The notes: generated by a model from the sequence alone, not told the origin. A stretch of DNA of 64,000 nucleotides from Hyphomicrobiales bacterium (GCA_900466875.1 UBNQ01000016.1:1-64000), one strand, 5' to 3'; shown: positions 1 to 10,216, numbered from the stretch's first letter. Numbers and translations are program-made.

Positions 1-37
1 CCCTCCCCCTTGTGGGGAGGGTTGGGAGGGGTTTTGC
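1..37. repeat. GC-rich palindromic intergenic repeat
   Basis: CCCTCCCC, a short CTTGT loop and GGGGAGGG form a hairpin over 1-21, followed by a second GGGAGGGG tract. Short CCCTCCCC/GGGGAGGG palindromes of this type are scattered between genes in rhizobial genomes, so this is probably a REP-like element rather than a gene part. The left side is cut by the window edge. Confidence 0.45.
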
Positions 38-45
38 TTCAGCTG

Positions 46-70
46 GGCGCGGTCTTTTCTCGACCGCGCC
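46..70 (-). terminator. Hairpin after the TRAP binding-protein gene
   Basis: A perfect 9-bp inverted repeat (GGCGCGGTC at 46-54, GACCGCGCC at 62-70) lies just after the stop of the minus-strand TRAP gene. No clear U-run follows on the minus strand, so it is terminator-like but may act as an mRNA-stabilising stem. Confidence 0.5.
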
Positions 71-78
71 GAACGGGA

Positions 79-1053
79 TCATTTGATGGCGCGGATCGCT
101 TCCCAATCGGACTTTTCGTAGCCGAAGTCTTCGAACTTCACCTTCTCGAGAACGTTCTTCTCGAAGTCCGCCTTGTCCACTTCAACGACGTTCAGGCCAC
201 GCTTCTTGAAGTCGTCGACCAGCGCCTTCTCACGCTCCTCGATGATCTTCGTGGTTTTCGCGGCAGCTTCCTGCATGACTTCGCGGAAGATCGTCTTGTC
301 TTCGTCCGACAGGCTTGCCCAGCGGCTCTTGGAGATGACCGTATTGAGGTGATCGACGATATGGCCGGAGAGGACGATGTTCTTCTGTACTTCGAAGAAT
401 TTCTTCGCCTCGATCGTGGTCAGCGGGTTTTCCTGTGCGTCCACCGTGCCGTTCTGCAGGGCGAGGTAGACTTCGGCAAAGGCGATAGGCGTGGTGTTGG
501 CGCCGCAGGCGCGCGGCATGGCAAGATAGGCCGGTACATCCGGCACGCGCATCTTCACGCCCTTCAGGTCAGCGCATTTGGTGATGGCGGTGTTCGATGT
601 GGTGTGGCGGGTGCCGTAATAGCTGACGGCGGTGATGACGTTGCCGGTCTTGTCTTCGTAACCCTTGGCGAGGCGCGTGAACACGTCGCTCTTGGTGTAG
701 GCGATCAGGTGGCTCGGATCACGGAAGATGTAGGGGAAATAGGTGACGCCGATCGGCTTGAAATCGCGGGCCGCGAAACTGGAGCCCGAGATGATCATAT
801 CGACCGTGCCGAGCTTCAGGCCCTGGTTGATATCGGCTTCCTTGCCGAGTTGCGATGCCGGATAGACGTCGATCTTGTAACGTCCGTTGGTGCGCTTGGC
901 GATTTCCTGTGCGGCCCAGACGGATTCCGTGTGGAACGGTTCGGATGTCTCGTAGACATGCGCCCATTTCAGCGTTTCTTCCGCATGCGCCGTCAATGCC
1001 GACGCCATGACGATTGCCGCTGCACCAAGCAGCGTCTTGAATCTTGAACTCAT
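79..1053 (-). CDS. TRAP transporter solute-binding protein, DctP family
   Basis: This is a 324-residue periplasmic binding protein for a TRAP (tripartite ATP-independent) transporter, the type that delivers organic acids such as C4-dicarboxylates or sugar acids to a DctQ/DctM membrane pair. A signal peptide ends near residue 25 (AHA-EE). The DctP fold is recognisable from the early LKWAHVY strand, the GTVDMI segment, and KMRVPD near residue 170, which holds the Arg that normally clamps the substrate carboxylate; the NGTVDAQENP motif follows. Length is typical. The dctQM partners are not seen and could lie beyond the left edge. The FadR-type regulator gene upstream is in the same orientation. 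The substrate cannot be read from sequence; the neighbouring sugar-acid-type enzymes make an aldonate or related acid plausible. Confidence 0.9.
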   Translation of the reverse strand: MSSRFKTLLGAAAIVMASALTAHAEETLKWAHVYETSEPFHTESVWAAQEIAKRTNGRYKIDVYPASQLGKEADINQGLKLGTVDMIISGSSFAARDFKPIGVTYFPYIFRDPSHLIAYTKSDVFTRLAKGYEDKTGNVITAVSYYGTRHTTSNTAITKCADLKGVKMRVPDVPAYLAMPRACGANTTPIAFAEVYLALQNGTVDAQENPLTTIEAKKFFEVQKNIVLSGHIVDHLNTVISKSRWASLSDEDKTIFREVMQEAAAKTTKIIEEREKALVDDFKKRGLNVVEVDKADFEKNVLEKVKFEDFGYEKSDWEAIRAIK

Positions 1054-1114
1054 TCTGTCCTCCCGAATTGCGTTCAGATTGCTCCCTTGACCGGCCGCCT
1101 CCTCGCGGTCTCGG

Positions 1115-1828
1115 TCACTCCTCTCTCGTCGGCTCCTCTCCGAAGCTTTCCGAGAATCTCTTCTGCGACAGGGTCAGATGCATCCGCATGGCCTCACGTG
1201 ATGCCGCCGGATCCCGTGCCGCCAGTGCGTTGCGAATGATCCTGTGCTCCTCAAGTGCTGCCCGCCACGTGTGCGGCCCTTCGAAATAACTCGCCAGCTT
1301 TTCAAAGAAGGGCGAGGCGCGCTTGTCGTAGATCAGCCCGATAAAGACGTTCAGCGACGAATTGCCGATGATGTCGGCGATTGCCGTATGGAAAGCCCGA
1401 TCGAGCGCCAAGGCCCGCTCCGAATTTTCCAGGACGCCTTCCATTTCATCGAGAATGAGGTCGAGGCTTCTGATGCCGGCCTCATCGACATGCCGCGCAG
1501 CCTCTTCCGCGATGGCGCTTTCGATGATGCAGCGGGCCTGCAAGATTTCGAACGGTGCTTCGCTGTCGTCTGCAGCGAGAACCTTGGGTGTGCCGACCAG
1601 TTTGGGGCTCACATAGACGCCCGACCCCATGCGGATCTGCACGAGACCTTCGACTTCCAGGACGATCAAAGCTTCCCGCACCGTCGGACGGGATACGCCC
1701 AGTCGTTCGGCCAGTTCGCGTTCAGCAGGCAGTCGCTCGCCAACGGGAATTTCTCCCGACTGGATGAGCATACGAAGCTGTTCCGCGGCCTGGCGATAAA
1801 GCCGGCGTGGTTCAAGCGCGACAAACAT
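1115..1828 (-). CDS. GntR-family transcriptional regulator, FadR/FCD subfamily
   Basis: A 237-residue regulator: an N-terminal GntR winged helix (about residues 10-75, with the typical RLPAERELAERLGVSRPTVREAL pattern interrupted here to its core ERELAERLGVSRPTVREAL) and a C-terminal all-helical FCD ligand domain with metal-binding-type His residues (FHTAI near residue 145, EEHRII near 215). The family usually represses catabolic and uptake genes and is released by an organic acid. The start is supported by GGAGG 8 bases upstream. It lies between the TRAP gene downstream and the dehydrogenase gene upstream, all on the minus strand, and probably controls them. A TnGTnnnACnA operator lies 45 bp before its start, so autoregulation is likely. 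Confidence 0.88.
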   Translation of the reverse strand: MFVALEPRRLYRQAAEQLRMLIQSGEIPVGERLPAERELAERLGVSRPTVREALIVLEVEGLVQIRMGSGVYVSPKLVGTPKVLAADDSEAPFEILQARCIIESAIAEEAARHVDEAGIRSLDLILDEMEGVLENSERALALDRAFHTAIADIIGNSSLNVFIGLIYDKRASPFFEKLASYFEGPHTWRAALEEHRIIRNALAARDPAASREAMRMHLTLSQKRFSESFGEEPTREE

Positions 1829-1872
1829 GAAAACCTCCTGACGCGTCTCTCCTCCCGCGTCATGTGGTCAGA

Positions 1873-1884
1873 TTGTCTTACCAA
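1873..1884. promoter_or_regulatory. Candidate FadR-type GntR operator
   Basis: TTGTCTTACCAA fits the TnGTnnnACnA consensus known for FadR-subfamily GntR proteins, and it fits on both strands. It sits in the gap between the dehydrogenase stop and the GntR gene start, where autoregulation would act. Confidence 0.5.
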
Positions 1885-1921
1885 TTATCATTCGTCAAGT
1901 GGCGTCCTCACAGAAACTTGT

Positions 1922-2980
1922 TCAGGACGGCATCGGGACGTTGTAGGTGCCGGACAGGTCCAGAAATGCGTCTCTCGTGACGGGGTCGAGTTCGACGCCG
2001 TTGGCGTCGCGATGGCGCGCGACCTTCCACTCACGGTCGCCAGGCGCCATGACGGATGCGCCTTCCCGGGCGGGTGAGCTCCGCAACGTATCCACATAAC
2101 GTTTCATGCCGGCTTCGAAGGTTGCCCTGTCGACAAAAGCCTCGGGCTGGATCGCCATGACGAAAGCGCCGAGAAGGCGCGGGGTCTCCATGTCCTCGCC
2201 CATCATCGACGGGATGTCGAAGCTGAGGCGCATGCCGGTGAGCACGGCGCTGAAGATTTCCGCGATACCGGCAAGGCCCGCGCCCTTGAAGCCGAAGGCA
2301 TCGCCAAGGGGGGCGAGCATTTCGGTCAGGTTCGGATCGGTCGTGTTAATGCCCGCGGCGTCCGACGCCACGCCCTGCGGAAGTTGGGTGCCCGTGCTGC
2401 GGTAAAGCAGGACGCGGTTGAAGGGGACGGCGCTGGTGGCCATGTCGAGGAACCAGGGATCTTCCCCTGCGACCGGGACGGCCATCGAGATCGGGTTGGT
2501 TCCGTGAAAACGCGAGGCGCCGTCATGCAGCCTTACGAAACTGTCCGAATTGCAGAAGGACAGGCCGATCAGGCCATGTCTGGCGGCCTCGACCGAATAG
2601 GCGCCTGCTGCGCCGAAATGCGAATTGTTGCGGATGCCGACGGCGCCGATGCCGAATTTCTGCGCCAGATCGATGGCTCTCGCCATGCCGGCATAGGCGG
2701 GAACCGCGCCTTGTGCGTGGTCGCCGTCGAGCGTCTCGACCGCACCGAAGCCGGAAACCTTTCTGATGTCGGGGTTCTTGTTCAGTCGCCCGCCTTCCAG
2801 AGCCTTGATGTAGTGGGCGAGCAGACGGACGCCGTGGCTGTCCACGCCACAGCGCGTGGCATGCATCAGGGCGCGCGTCGTCGCATCCGCCGTCTCATCA
2901 TTCGCACCGCAAGCCTTCAGAATTTCTCGGCAAAAGCGGTCGAGATCCGAGAGCGTTACGGTCTGATGGGCGGCGTCCAT
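1922..2980 (-). CDS. Malate/L-lactate dehydrogenase family oxidoreductase (Ldh_2)
   Basis: A 352-residue member of the NAD(P)-dependent Ldh_2 family, which reduces or oxidises 2-keto/2-hydroxy acids and cyclic imino acids (malate, sulfolactate, ureidoglycolate, delta-1-piperideine-2-carboxylate). Supporting features are SHGVRLLAHY near residue 50 with the conserved His, the RNNSHFGAAG segment near residue 118 (catalytic His region), the GTNPISMAVP loop near 160, and LDMATS near 180. Start at 2980 is preceded by AAGGA. Length is typical. It is divergent from the double-HTH GntR regulator at 3098. The exact substrate is not evident. The nearby racemase-like enzyme suggests a sugar-acid or hydroxy-acid catabolic route. 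Confidence 0.88.
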   Translation of the reverse strand: MDAAHQTVTLSDLDRFCREILKACGANDETADATTRALMHATRCGVDSHGVRLLAHYIKALEGGRLNKNPDIRKVSGFGAVETLDGDHAQGAVPAYAGMARAIDLAQKFGIGAVGIRNNSHFGAAGAYSVEAARHGLIGLSFCNSDSFVRLHDGASRFHGTNPISMAVPVAGEDPWFLDMATSAVPFNRVLLYRSTGTQLPQGVASDAAGINTTDPNLTEMLAPLGDAFGFKGAGLAGIAEIFSAVLTGMRLSFDIPSMMGEDMETPRLLGAFVMAIQPEAFVDRATFEAGMKRYVDTLRSSPAREGASVMAPGDREWKVARHRDANGVELDPVTRDAFLDLSGTYNVPMPS

Positions 2981-3007
2981 GGCATTTCCTTACAAATATT
3001 GTCTTTT

Positions 3008-3015
3008 GTGTACAC
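3008..3015. promoter_or_regulatory. GTGTACAC palindrome in divergent promoter
   Basis: A perfect 8-bp palindrome lies between the dehydrogenase gene (starting leftward at 2980) and the GntR-type regulator (starting rightward at 3098). GTnTACAC-like cores are typical of FCD-type GntR operators, so the regulator may bind here and control both directions. Confidence 0.4.
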
Positions 3016-3097
3016 TAGACATTCGTTTCCGCCAATGCAAATGAATGAAAGACGGGTGATGGCGATTTTCGCCGGTGCGGTACCAGGGAGGCGGGAT

Positions 3098-4114
3098 ATG
3101 ACGGAGGAGCCGAATGATGCCGTACCGGGGCGTTCGCCCAAGCTCTACCAGCGTGCCCTCGCCGTCGTCGCGTCGGAAATTCGCTCGGGCGGGTGGCATG
3201 ACGCCGCAAGGCTGAGCGAAACTGCGATTGCAAAACGGTTCGGCATTAGCCGGGCACCGGCGCGGCAAGCCCTGGCGGAACTGGAAGCGTTGGGGCTCGT
3301 GCGCAAATCCGAAGGGCGGGGGTATCAGGTCGTTTTCGCCGCTACCGGCCAAAAAGCCGGAAGTGCTGCCGATCTGCCCAGTCCGGATGATATGCAGCTG
3401 CATTTTCTGGCGAGCTGGGAGCTGATCTATCGTCAGGTGGAATTGGAAATCGTGTCGCGCACATCGATTGCCAGCTGGCGGATCAACGAGGTTGCGCTGG
3501 CGAAATCATTCGGTGTGAGCCGCACGGTGGCCCGCGAGGTGGTGGCCAGACTGCAGCAGCGCGGCATCGTCAGCAAGGATGACGCCGGGCGCTGGCATGC
3601 GCCTGCATTGACCGCGAGGCATGTGAGCCAGCTTTACGAATTGCGATGGACGCTCGAGCCTCTGGCGCTGGAGCAGGCGTTTCCGCGTTTTCCGGAGAAC
3701 CTGCTGCCGGTTCTGTTGCAGGATTTGGAAAGCGCCATCGAAGCAGGGAATGCGGCGGATGGTGCAATGCTGGACGCTGTGGAGCAGCAGCTTCACGGCC
3801 AGTTGCTCGGTTATTGCGACAACGCGCCCCTGATGCAGGCGATCAGCCTGCCGCAGGCAATCCTTGTAGCGCATCACCGGCTGTATCAGCCCAAAGTGCC
3901 GCCAATCGTCGACGAGCCGTTCCTGCTGGAACATGTCGAGGTTTTCGAGCGGCTGATGGCGGGCCGGGTCGCGGATGCCTCTGTTGCACTCGCCAACCAT
4001 CTGAAGATTTCGCGGGAGCGCGCGATGCTGCGTATCGCCAATGCTGCCCGCAGCCTTTCGCCGCCGGACGTGGCCTATCTGGAGCGCCTGCGCGACGTCG
4101 AATTCAATTTGTGA
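3098..4114 (+). CDS. GntR-family regulator with two helix-turn-helix domains
   Basis: This 338-residue protein carries two GntR-type winged helices in tandem: one near residues 20-75 ([19 protein letters not shown]) and a second near residues 115-170 ([19 protein letters not shown]), followed by an FCD ligand domain of about 140 residues. Most FCD regulators have one HTH and are about 230 residues long, so the duplication is unusual. The ATG at 3098 is chosen because GGGAGG lies 6 bases upstream; the open frame further upstream is antisense to the dehydrogenase. Divergent from the dehydrogenase and 25 bp before the racemase-family gene, it probably controls both. Confidence 0.85.
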   Translation: MTEEPNDAVPGRSPKLYQRALAVVASEIRSGGWHDAARLSETAIAKRFGISRAPARQALAELEALGLVRKSEGRGYQVVFAATGQKAGSAADLPSPDDMQLHFLASWELIYRQVELEIVSRTSIASWRINEVALAKSFGVSRTVAREVVARLQQRGIVSKDDAGRWHAPALTARHVSQLYELRWTLEPLALEQAFPRFPENLLPVLLQDLESAIEAGNAADGAMLDAVEQQLHGQLLGYCDNAPLMQAISLPQAILVAHHRLYQPKVPPIVDEPFLLEHVEVFERLMAGRVADASVALANHLKISRERAMLRIANAARSLSPPDVAYLERLRDVEFNL

Positions 4115-4139
4115 CAACGATCATCGGGAGGAGCCGACA

Positions 4140-5258
4140 TTGAAGATCAAGTCCCTGGAACCATTCATCCTTCATCTGCCGCTGACATCGGCGTCGATCT
4201 CCGATTCGACCCATAGCATCACCCATTGGGGCGTGGTCGGCGTGGCGATCACCACCACGGATGGGCTGATCGGTTATGGTTTTACCGGCACGCACGCACA
4301 TCTGGCGTCGGATCGGCTGATCACGGCCTGCATTCGGGATTGCTATGCGCCGCTTCTGATCGGCGAGGATGCCAATGACCATCAGCGGCTTTGGACCAAG
4401 CTTGCGCGTCATCCGTCCCTGCAATGGGTCGGTCGGGCGGGGATCACCCATCTGGCGCTTGCCGCGGTCGATGTCGCCATATGGGACTTGAAAGCGAAGA
4501 AAGCAGGCCTGCCGCTCTGGGCCTATCTCGGCGGTGCCAGAACCGACAAGCTGGAAGCTTACAATACCGATATCGGCTGGCTGTCCTTCTCGCTGGACGA
4601 TCTGCTGTCCGGGTCCGCCCGCGCGGTCGAGCAGGATGGATTTACACGGATCAAGCTGAAGGTGGGGCATGACGATCCGAATGTCGACGTTCGCAGGCTT
4701 GAAGCCGTGCGCAAGCGCTTGGGGCCGGATATCCGCATCGCCATCGACGGCAACGGCAAATGGGACCTACCGACCTGCCAGCGGTTTTGCGAGCGCGCCC
4801 GCGGCCTCGATATCTACTGGTTCGAGGAGCCGCTGTGGTATGACGATGTCGAGAGCCACAGGCTGCTTGCGCGGTCCTCGACCATTCCGGTGGCACTGGG
4901 CGAGCAGCTTTATACGGTCGATGCTTTCCGCAGTTTCATCAATGCCGGAGCGGTTGCCTACGTGCAGCCCGACGTGACGCGGCTTGGCGGGATCACAGAA
5001 TATATCCAGGTGGCGGATCTGGCGCTGGCGCATCGCCTGCCGGTTGTGCCGCATGCCGGCGAGATGAGCCAGGTGCATGTGCATCTGAGCTACTGGCACC
5101 CGGCCTCGACGATCCTCGAATATATTCCCTGGATCAAGGATCACTTTGAAGAGCCGGCGGATGTGGTGGGTGGCGTCTACAAGCGCCCTGAAAAGCCCGG
5201 TGCAGGGACGACGGTGCTGGCCGACAGCTTTGCGCGGTTCGGCAAGAGCCTCACCTGA
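4140..5258 (+). CDS. Mandelate racemase / muconate lactonizing enzyme family protein
   Basis: A 372-residue enolase-superfamily enzyme, which abstracts a proton alpha to a carboxylate in a Mg-dependent (beta/alpha)7-beta barrel. Visible catalytic elements are the KxK motif (RIKLKVG near residue 170), metal ligands in AIDGNGKWD (Asp near 200), FEEPL (Glu near 226) and GEQ near 252, and an Asp/His pair at the barrel end ([15 protein letters not shown]). Probable reactions are racemisation or dehydration of a sugar acid. The start is a TTG at 4140 with GGGAGGAG upstream. It follows the double-HTH regulator by 25 bp and is probably co-transcribed with it. The precise substrate cannot be assigned. 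Confidence 0.88.
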   Translation: MKIKSLEPFILHLPLTSASISDSTHSITHWGVVGVAITTTDGLIGYGFTGTHAHLASDRLITACIRDCYAPLLIGEDANDHQRLWTKLARHPSLQWVGRAGITHLALAAVDVAIWDLKAKKAGLPLWAYLGGARTDKLEAYNTDIGWLSFSLDDLLSGSARAVEQDGFTRIKLKVGHDDPNVDVRRLEAVRKRLGPDIRIAIDGNGKWDLPTCQRFCERARGLDIYWFEEPLWYDDVESHRLLARSSTIPVALGEQLYTVDAFRSFINAGAVAYVQPDVTRLGGITEYIQVADLALAHRLPVVPHAGEMSQVHVHLSYWHPASTILEYIPWIKDHFEEPADVVGGVYKRPEKPGAGTTVLADSFARFGKSLT

Positions 5259-5278
5259 CTGGCATGGCCTCAAAACAG

Positions 5279-5302
5279 ATCTGCCGCCCGGAGGCGGCAG
5301 AT
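5279..5302. terminator. Strong hairpin between convergent genes
   Basis: A perfect 10-bp stem (ATCTGCCGCC / GGCGGCAGAT) with a CGGA tetraloop lies between the racemase-family gene and dctA, which converge here. It can serve as a bidirectional terminator although the U-tracts are weak. Confidence 0.65.
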
Positions 5303-5340
5303 TAGGGAGGGGCTCGCGCCCCATCCAAGCCTTGGGAGGC

Positions 5341-6666
5341 TTATTCGGCCGGCTGCAGCTGCGCCGTCTTGAGATCGTCGCCACGCGACGACAGGGCGGC
5401 GTCCAGCATGTCCTTGTCCAGCTCGCCTTCCCAACGTGCAACCACGATGGTGGCAACCGCATTGCCGACGAGGTTGGTGAGCGCGCGGCATTCCGACATG
5501 AAGCGGTCGATGCCGAGGATCAGCGCCATGCCGGCGACCGGAACGGACGGAACGACAGACAGCGTTGCGGCAAGCGTGATGAAGCCGGCGCCGGTGATGC
5601 CTGCGGCACCCTTGGACGAAAGCATGGCAACGAGCAACAGCAGGATCTGGTCGGTCAGCGACAGGTCGATACCGGTTGCCTGAGCGATAAACAGCGCCGC
5701 CATCGTCATGTAGATGTTGGTGCCGTCGAGGTTGAAGGAGTAGCCGGTCGGGATGACCAGGCCGACGACCGAGCGTTTGCAGCCGGCGCGTTCCATCTTC
5801 TGCATCAGGTTCGGCAGGGCGGCTTCCGAAGAAGACGTGCCGAGAACGAGCAGCAGCTCTTCCTTGATGTAGCGCAGCAGGGCGAAGATCGAGAAGCCGT
5901 TATACTTCGCCACCGCACCGAGAATCACGATCACGAACAGAAGCGCCGTGATGTAGAAGGACAGGATGAGGAAGGCGAGGTTGGCAACCGAGCCGATGCC
6001 GTATTTGCCGATGGTGAACGCCATGGCGCCGAAGGCACCGATCGGAGCGGCCTTCATCAGGATGGCGACGAGCTTGAACATCGGGGCGGTGAGCGCGGTC
6101 AGGAAATCATAGACCGGCTTGCCCTTTTCGCCGACCATGCCGAGCGCGATGCCGAACAGAACGGAGAAGAACAGGACCTGCAGGATATCGCCCTGCGAGA
6201 AGGCGCCGACGATGGTTTCCGGGATGATGTTCATCAGGAAGCCGGTGATCGTCGTTTCATGCGCCTTGGTGGCGTAGGTCGCGACTGCCTTGCCGTCGAG
6301 CGTGGCCGGGTCGATGTTCATGCCGGCGCCGGGCTGCAGCACGTTGCCGACGATGAGGCCGACGATGAGGGCCAGCGTCGAGAAGGTGAAGAAGTAGAGC
6401 ATCGCCTTGCCGGCAACGCGGCCGACCTTCTTCAGGTCCGACATGCCGGCAATGCCGGTCGCAACCGTCAGGAAGATCACCGGTGCGATGATCATCTTCA
6501 CCAGACGGATAAAGGCATCGCCGAGCGGCTTCAGGCTGGCGCCGAAATCAGGCCAGAAATGGCCGATCAGCATGCCGATGACGATGGCGGTCAGAACCTG
6601 GACGTAGAGCTGGCGATAAAGCGGTATGCGCGCAGGCGGGGTGGTGGATTCGGGTATTGCAATCAT
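5341..6666 (-). CDS. dctA: C4-dicarboxylate transporter DctA
   Basis: A 441-residue secondary transporter of the DAACS (glutamate/dicarboxylate:cation symporter) family that imports succinate, fumarate and malate with protons or Na+ across the inner membrane. The sequence has the family's multiple hydrophobic segments, the serine-rich re-entrant loop [11 protein letters not shown] near residue 280, the NLDGTNIYM motif near 315, and the [13 protein letters not shown] hairpin near 355. Start at 6666 has GGAGG 6 bases upstream. The length matches rhizobial DctA. It is divergent from dctBD and preceded by a sigma-54 promoter and GCGGA-type upstream sites, so expression should need RpoN and phosphorylated DctD. 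In rhizobia this carrier supplies dicarboxylates to free-living cells and bacteroids. Confidence 0.96.
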   Translation of the reverse strand: MIAIPESTTPPARIPLYRQLYVQVLTAIVIGMLIGHFWPDFGASLKPLGDAFIRLVKMIIAPVIFLTVATGIAGMSDLKKVGRVAGKAMLYFFTFSTLALIVGLIVGNVLQPGAGMNIDPATLDGKAVATYATKAHETTITGFLMNIIPETIVGAFSQGDILQVLFFSVLFGIALGMVGEKGKPVYDFLTALTAPMFKLVAILMKAAPIGAFGAMAFTIGKYGIGSVANLAFLILSFYITALLFVIVILGAVAKYNGFSIFALLRYIKEELLLVLGTSSSEAALPNLMQKMERAGCKRSVVGLVIPTGYSFNLDGTNIYMTMAALFIAQATGIDLSLTDQILLLLVAMLSSKGAAGITGAGFITLAATLSVVPSVPVAGMALILGIDRFMSECRALTNLVGNAVATIVVARWEGELDKDMLDAALSSRGDDLKTAQLQPAE

Positions 6667-6734
6667 TTTGTCCTCCATCGCGCCACAACCAACCAGCTGG
6701 CTCTTCCCGGGCGCATTGATGTCGAAATGGAGGC

Positions 6735-6750
6735 AGCAAGCGGTGTGCCA
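6735..6750 (-). promoter_or_regulatory. Sigma-54 (RpoN) promoter of dctA
   Basis: On the minus strand the sequence reads TGGCACACCGCTTGCT. This matches the -24/-12 consensus TGGCAC-N5-TTGCT exactly, and it lies 69 bp before the dctA start codon. Confidence 0.9.
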
Positions 6751-6825
6751 GTTTGCCGCCTGCGGCATAAAGTCTTGATTATAATCGATTAAATTGCATT
6801 TGGTCATTTGTTGGTCGAAATTTGA

Positions 6826-6870
6826 GCGGATTTCCGCACAGATGTATTTGCGATGAGTGCGGAATTATGC
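6826..6870. promoter_or_regulatory. Candidate DctD upstream activator sites
   Basis: An inverted repeat GCGGA-TT-TCCGC at 6826-6837 and a related half-palindrome GCGGAATTATGC at 6859-6870 lie 75-135 bp upstream of the sigma-54 promoter. This is where paired DctD sites are known upstream of rhizobial dctA. The second copy lies inside the dctB reading frame if dctB starts at 6853, which may mean dctB starts later. Confidence 0.6.
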
Positions 6871-8718
6871 TCAAATATCCCGATGTCGACACTTCGAACT
6901 ATCGAGCATCCGCCAGCCATGCGCCGAACCTGGATTGTTTTCTGTCTGGTTGCCCTTGTTGCCGGTGCTGCGGTTATCTACGTCGCGGGCATTTACGGGC
7001 GCGCTTCCGCTCTTTCCGCCCTGTCTTTGCAGGGGCGGACCGAGGCGAGCCTGAAGGTGGCATTGCTGCGGGCCGTGCTGGAGCGTCCGCGCGCGCTGCC
7101 TCTTCTTCTGGCGCAGGATCGCGATGTCGTGGACACGCTCTCCACGGACGATCCTTCTGCAAGGATTGCTCTCAGCCGCAAGCTTGAAGACCTGATCGCG
7201 CCGACCAAGGCTGCAGTGATCTACGTGGTTGCGGCAGACGGTATCGCGATCTCGGCCAGCAACTGGCGCGAGGAGAAAAGCTTCGTCGGCAATGACTACA
7301 CGTTCCGCAGCTATTTTTCCCGCGGGATGACGGAGGGCGGTGCGGAGCATTTTGCGCTCGGTTCGGTCAGTCACCGGCCAGGACTGTATATATCTCACAG
7401 GGTGGGATCGGCTGAGCGCCCGCTCGGCGTCGTCGTCGCCAAGATGGAGTTCGACCAGCTGGAGGCTGATTGGCGCGATACGCAGCGGCCGTCTTTCGTG
7501 ACCGACGACAACAATGTCGTTTTGATCAGCAGTATCCCGTCCTGGCGCTTCATGACGACCGAGCCGCTTCCGCAATCGAGCCTTTCGGCCATTCGCGAAA
7601 GCCTGCAGTTTGGTGATGCACCACTTTTGCCCCTGCCGATGACACAGCTCGAAACGCTAGCGCCGGATGCCGACATCATACGGGTGCTGCTTCCGGGAGG
7701 CGGGCAGATCCGTTATCTGCAGATTTCGGTCCCCGTCGCGTCGACCGGCTGGCATTTCCGCTATCTCCTGCCGATCGACGGGGCGGTTGCTGCGGATATG
7801 CGCGAGTTCAGGCTGATCGCTGCGCTGGCGCTGCTTGCGGTATTGGCCGTCACGGCAGTCTGGATACGCAGGAGGCAGATGGCGCAGGCGCAGATCATCG
7901 GCGCTCAGGCAGCGCGCGAAGAGCTTGAACGACGCGTCGACGAGAGGACACGGGATCTCAGCCTCACCCGCGACAACCTGCAGGCGGAGATGTCCAACCG
8001 CAAATCGACGGAGGTCAAGCTGCAGGCGGTGCAGCAGGATCTGGTGCAGGCCAACCGTCTGGCGATCCTGGGGCAGGTCGCGGCTGGGGTCGCTCACGAG
8101 ATTAATCAGCCTGTCGCCACCATCCGGGCCTATGCCGACAATTCCAAAGTTTTCCTTGAACGCCAGCAGATACAGCCGGTGAAGGAAAATCTCGATCTCA
8201 TCGCCTCCCTGACCGAGAGGATCGGTGCGATTACCGACGACCTGAAAGCGCTGTCGCGGCGGGGCCGGACGGCAGCCGAGCCTGTGCTGCTCTCAGATGT
8301 GCTCGAAGGTGCCGTCATGCTGTTGCAAAGCCGGTTTACCGGATCGCTAGACATGCTGGCCATCGAGCCGATTGAGGAAGAGCTGGAGGTGATGGGAAGC
8401 CGGCTGAGACTGGAGCAGATTTTCATCAATCTCCTGCAGAACGCGCTCGAAGCGGTAGAAGGACGTCAGACGGGGCAGGTCACCGTCTCGACGCAGGTGA
8501 CGGGTGAGCAGGTTTCGATCTGCGTGGCGGATAACGGTCCGGGCATTGCAGCCGACATTCTTGCCGAGCTGTTCCAGCCGTTCAACTCGTCCAAGGACAA
8601 GGGGTTGGGGCTTGGGCTCGTCATCTGCAAGGACATCGTGGCGGATTACGGCGGCCAGCTTGATGTCGAGACCGGTGATACCGGCACCCGATTTACCGTC
8701 CATCTGAAGCGAGCCTGA
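6853..8718 (+). CDS. dctB: C4-dicarboxylate sensor histidine kinase DctB
   Basis: A membrane sensor kinase of up to 621 residues that detects periplasmic dicarboxylates and phosphorylates DctD. Features in order: a transmembrane helix near residues 25-48; a periplasmic sensor region of about 260 residues with the [24 protein letters not shown] PAS core; a second membrane helix near 315-335; a coiled coil; the H-box [13 protein letters not shown] near 413; and the ATPase domain with N-box [11 protein letters not shown]1 ADNGPGI and G2 GLGLGLVI near the C-terminus. The start is uncertain: ATGs at 6853, 6883 and 6919 are in frame and none has a strong ribosome site. The last would start just before the first membrane helix. 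It is followed 3 bp later by dctD. Confidence 0.92.
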   Translation: MSAELCSNIPMSTLRTIEHPPAMRRTWIVFCLVALVAGAAVIYVAGIYGRASALSALSLQGRTEASLKVALLRAVLERPRALPLLLAQDRDVVDTLSTDDPSARIALSRKLEDLIAPTKAAVIYVVAADGIAISASNWREEKSFVGNDYTFRSYFSRGMTEGGAEHFALGSVSHRPGLYISHRVGSAERPLGVVVAKMEFDQLEADWRDTQRPSFVTDDNNVVLISSIPSWRFMTTEPLPQSSLSAIRESLQFGDAPLLPLPMTQLETLAPDADIIRVLLPGGGQIRYLQISVPVASTGWHFRYLLPIDGAVAADMREFRLIAALALLAVLAVTAVWIRRRQMAQAQIIGAQAAREELERRVDERTRDLSLTRDNLQAEMSNRKSTEVKLQAVQQDLVQANRLAILGQVAAGVAHEINQPVATIRAYADNSKVFLERQQIQPVKENLDLIASLTERIGAITDDLKALSRRGRTAAEPVLLSDVLEGAVMLLQSRFTGSLDMLAIEPIEEELEVMGSRLRLEQIFINLLQNALEAVEGRQTGQVTVSTQVTGEQVSICVADNGPGIAADILAELFQPFNSSKDKGLGLGLVICKDIVADYGGQLDVETGDTGTRFTVHLKRA

Positions 8719-8721
8719 GCG

Positions 8722-10074
8722 ATGACTGCACCCGTTCCCGTTTTTCTCATCGATGACGACAAGGACCTGCTCAAGGCGACGGCCCAGACACTGGGGCTGG
8801 CCGGTTTCGACGTACGGTCGTTTTCTACCGGCATCGAGGCCCTGTCGGAACTCGACGACAATTTTGCCGGCGTGGTCGTTTCGGATATCCGCATGCCGGG
8901 GCTGGATGGATTGCAGCTTTTCGATCGGATTTCGGGCTTTGATCGCGAGCTGCCGGTCATTCTGATGACCGGCCACGGCGATATTCCGATGGCGGTCAAG
9001 GCGATCCAGAGCGGGGTCTATGACTTTATTGCCAAGCCGTTTGCGACTGAGCGATTGATCCAATGTGTCCGGCACGCCGCGGAAAAGCGCAGTTTGGTGA
9101 TGGAGAACCGGCGGCTGCGGGCTGTCGGGGTAGAGGCAGACGATGGCTTGCCCCTGATCGGCCAGACGCCCGTGATGGAGCGGTTGCGCCATATGCTGCG
9201 CCAGATCGCCGATACCGATGTCGATGTGTTGGTGACGGGCGAAACGGGCAGCGGCAAGGAAGTCGTGGCGAGCATCCTCCATTCGTGGAGCAGGCGATCG
9301 GCCGGCAATTTTGTTGCACTGAACTGCGGTGCGCTGCCCGAACAGGTGATCGAGAGCGAACTTTTCGGCCATGAGGCCGGGGCCTTTACCGGCGCGCAGA
9401 AAAAGCGGGTCGGTCGTATCGAGCATTCGAGCGGCGGCACGCTGTTTCTCGACGAGATCGAGAGCATGCCGCTTTCCACGCAGGTACAGATGCTGAGGGT
9501 TCTGGAGATGCGCGAAGTGACGCCGCTCGGAATCAACGAGGTGCGCCCTGTGGATCTGCGAGTCGTTGCTGCCTCCAAGGTCGATCTCGGGCATCCGGAT
9601 CAAAGAGCGATCTTTCGCGAGGACCTTTATTACCGGCTGAATGTGGTGACGCTGACGATCCCGCCGTTGCGGGAGCGACGCGAAGACATTCCGCTTCTCT
9701 TCAACTACTTCACCAGAAAGGCCGGGCAGCGCTTCAACCGCGAGGTCCCGGACCTGCCACGGCAGGTCGTCGATCATTTGCGTGATCATGCATGGCCGGG
9801 CAATGTCCGCGAGCTATCCCACTATGCCGAACGCCTCATCCTCGGTCTTGAACCCTCGACGCCACTGTCGGTGCAACAGTCCGAGTCGGCCGATGGCGCT
9901 GGTCTGCCCGAAAGGTTGGAACGTTTCGAGGCGGATATTATCCGCGAGACGCTGACCGAGTTCAACGGCGACGTTCAGCAGACGATCGCGGCGCTCGGGA
10001 TTCCGCGCAAGACATTTTATGACAAGCTTCAACGACACGGAATTGTGCGAAGCGACTATGCGGAGCGTCGTTGA
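8722..10074 (+). CDS. dctD: C4-dicarboxylate response regulator DctD (NtrC family)
   Basis: A 450-residue sigma-54 activator. It has an N-terminal receiver domain with acidic pocket (IDDDKD) and phospho-acceptor Asp in VVSDIRMPG near residue 56, and Lys in IAKPF near 106. The AAA+ domain contains Walker A GETGSGKE near 174, the sigma-54-contacting GAFTGA loop near 218, and Walker [10 protein letters not shown] near 240. A C-terminal Fis-type HTH ([18 protein letters not shown]) follows. It forms an operon with dctB (3-bp gap) and should activate the divergent dctA promoter. Length and domain order match rhizobial DctD. Confidence 0.96.
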   Translation: MTAPVPVFLIDDDKDLLKATAQTLGLAGFDVRSFSTGIEALSELDDNFAGVVVSDIRMPGLDGLQLFDRISGFDRELPVILMTGHGDIPMAVKAIQSGVYDFIAKPFATERLIQCVRHAAEKRSLVMENRRLRAVGVEADDGLPLIGQTPVMERLRHMLRQIADTDVDVLVTGETGSGKEVVASILHSWSRRSAGNFVALNCGALPEQVIESELFGHEAGAFTGAQKKRVGRIEHSSGGTLFLDEIESMPLSTQVQMLRVLEMREVTPLGINEVRPVDLRVVAASKVDLGHPDQRAIFREDLYYRLNVVTLTIPPLRERREDIPLLFNYFTRKAGQRFNREVPDLPRQVVDHLRDHAWPGNVRELSHYAERLILGLEPSTPLSVQQSESADGAGLPERLERFEADIIRETLTEFNGDVQQTIAALGIPRKTFYDKLQRHGIVRSDYAERR

Positions 10075-10216
10075 AACCGCTGCATATGCTGGGTTTTGGG
10101 CATGTCTTCCCGCGGCACTGGGAGGCGCCGCATTTTCATTCGCTCTAAAATGATGCGGAAAATACCGGTCACGGAAACACCTGGTTAAGGTTTTCTTTTT
10201 ATTAACAGAGACCGGT

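Noticed and set aside
2384..3097. N-terminal extension of the double-HTH GntR protein
   Set aside because: It is antisense to the dehydrogenase and lacks a ribosome site, whereas ATG at 3098 has GGGAGG.
5146..6792. 548-codon plus-strand frame across dctA
   Set aside because: It is antisense to dctA, rich in Arg/Gln/His/Asp, with no family features; a GC-rich shadow frame.
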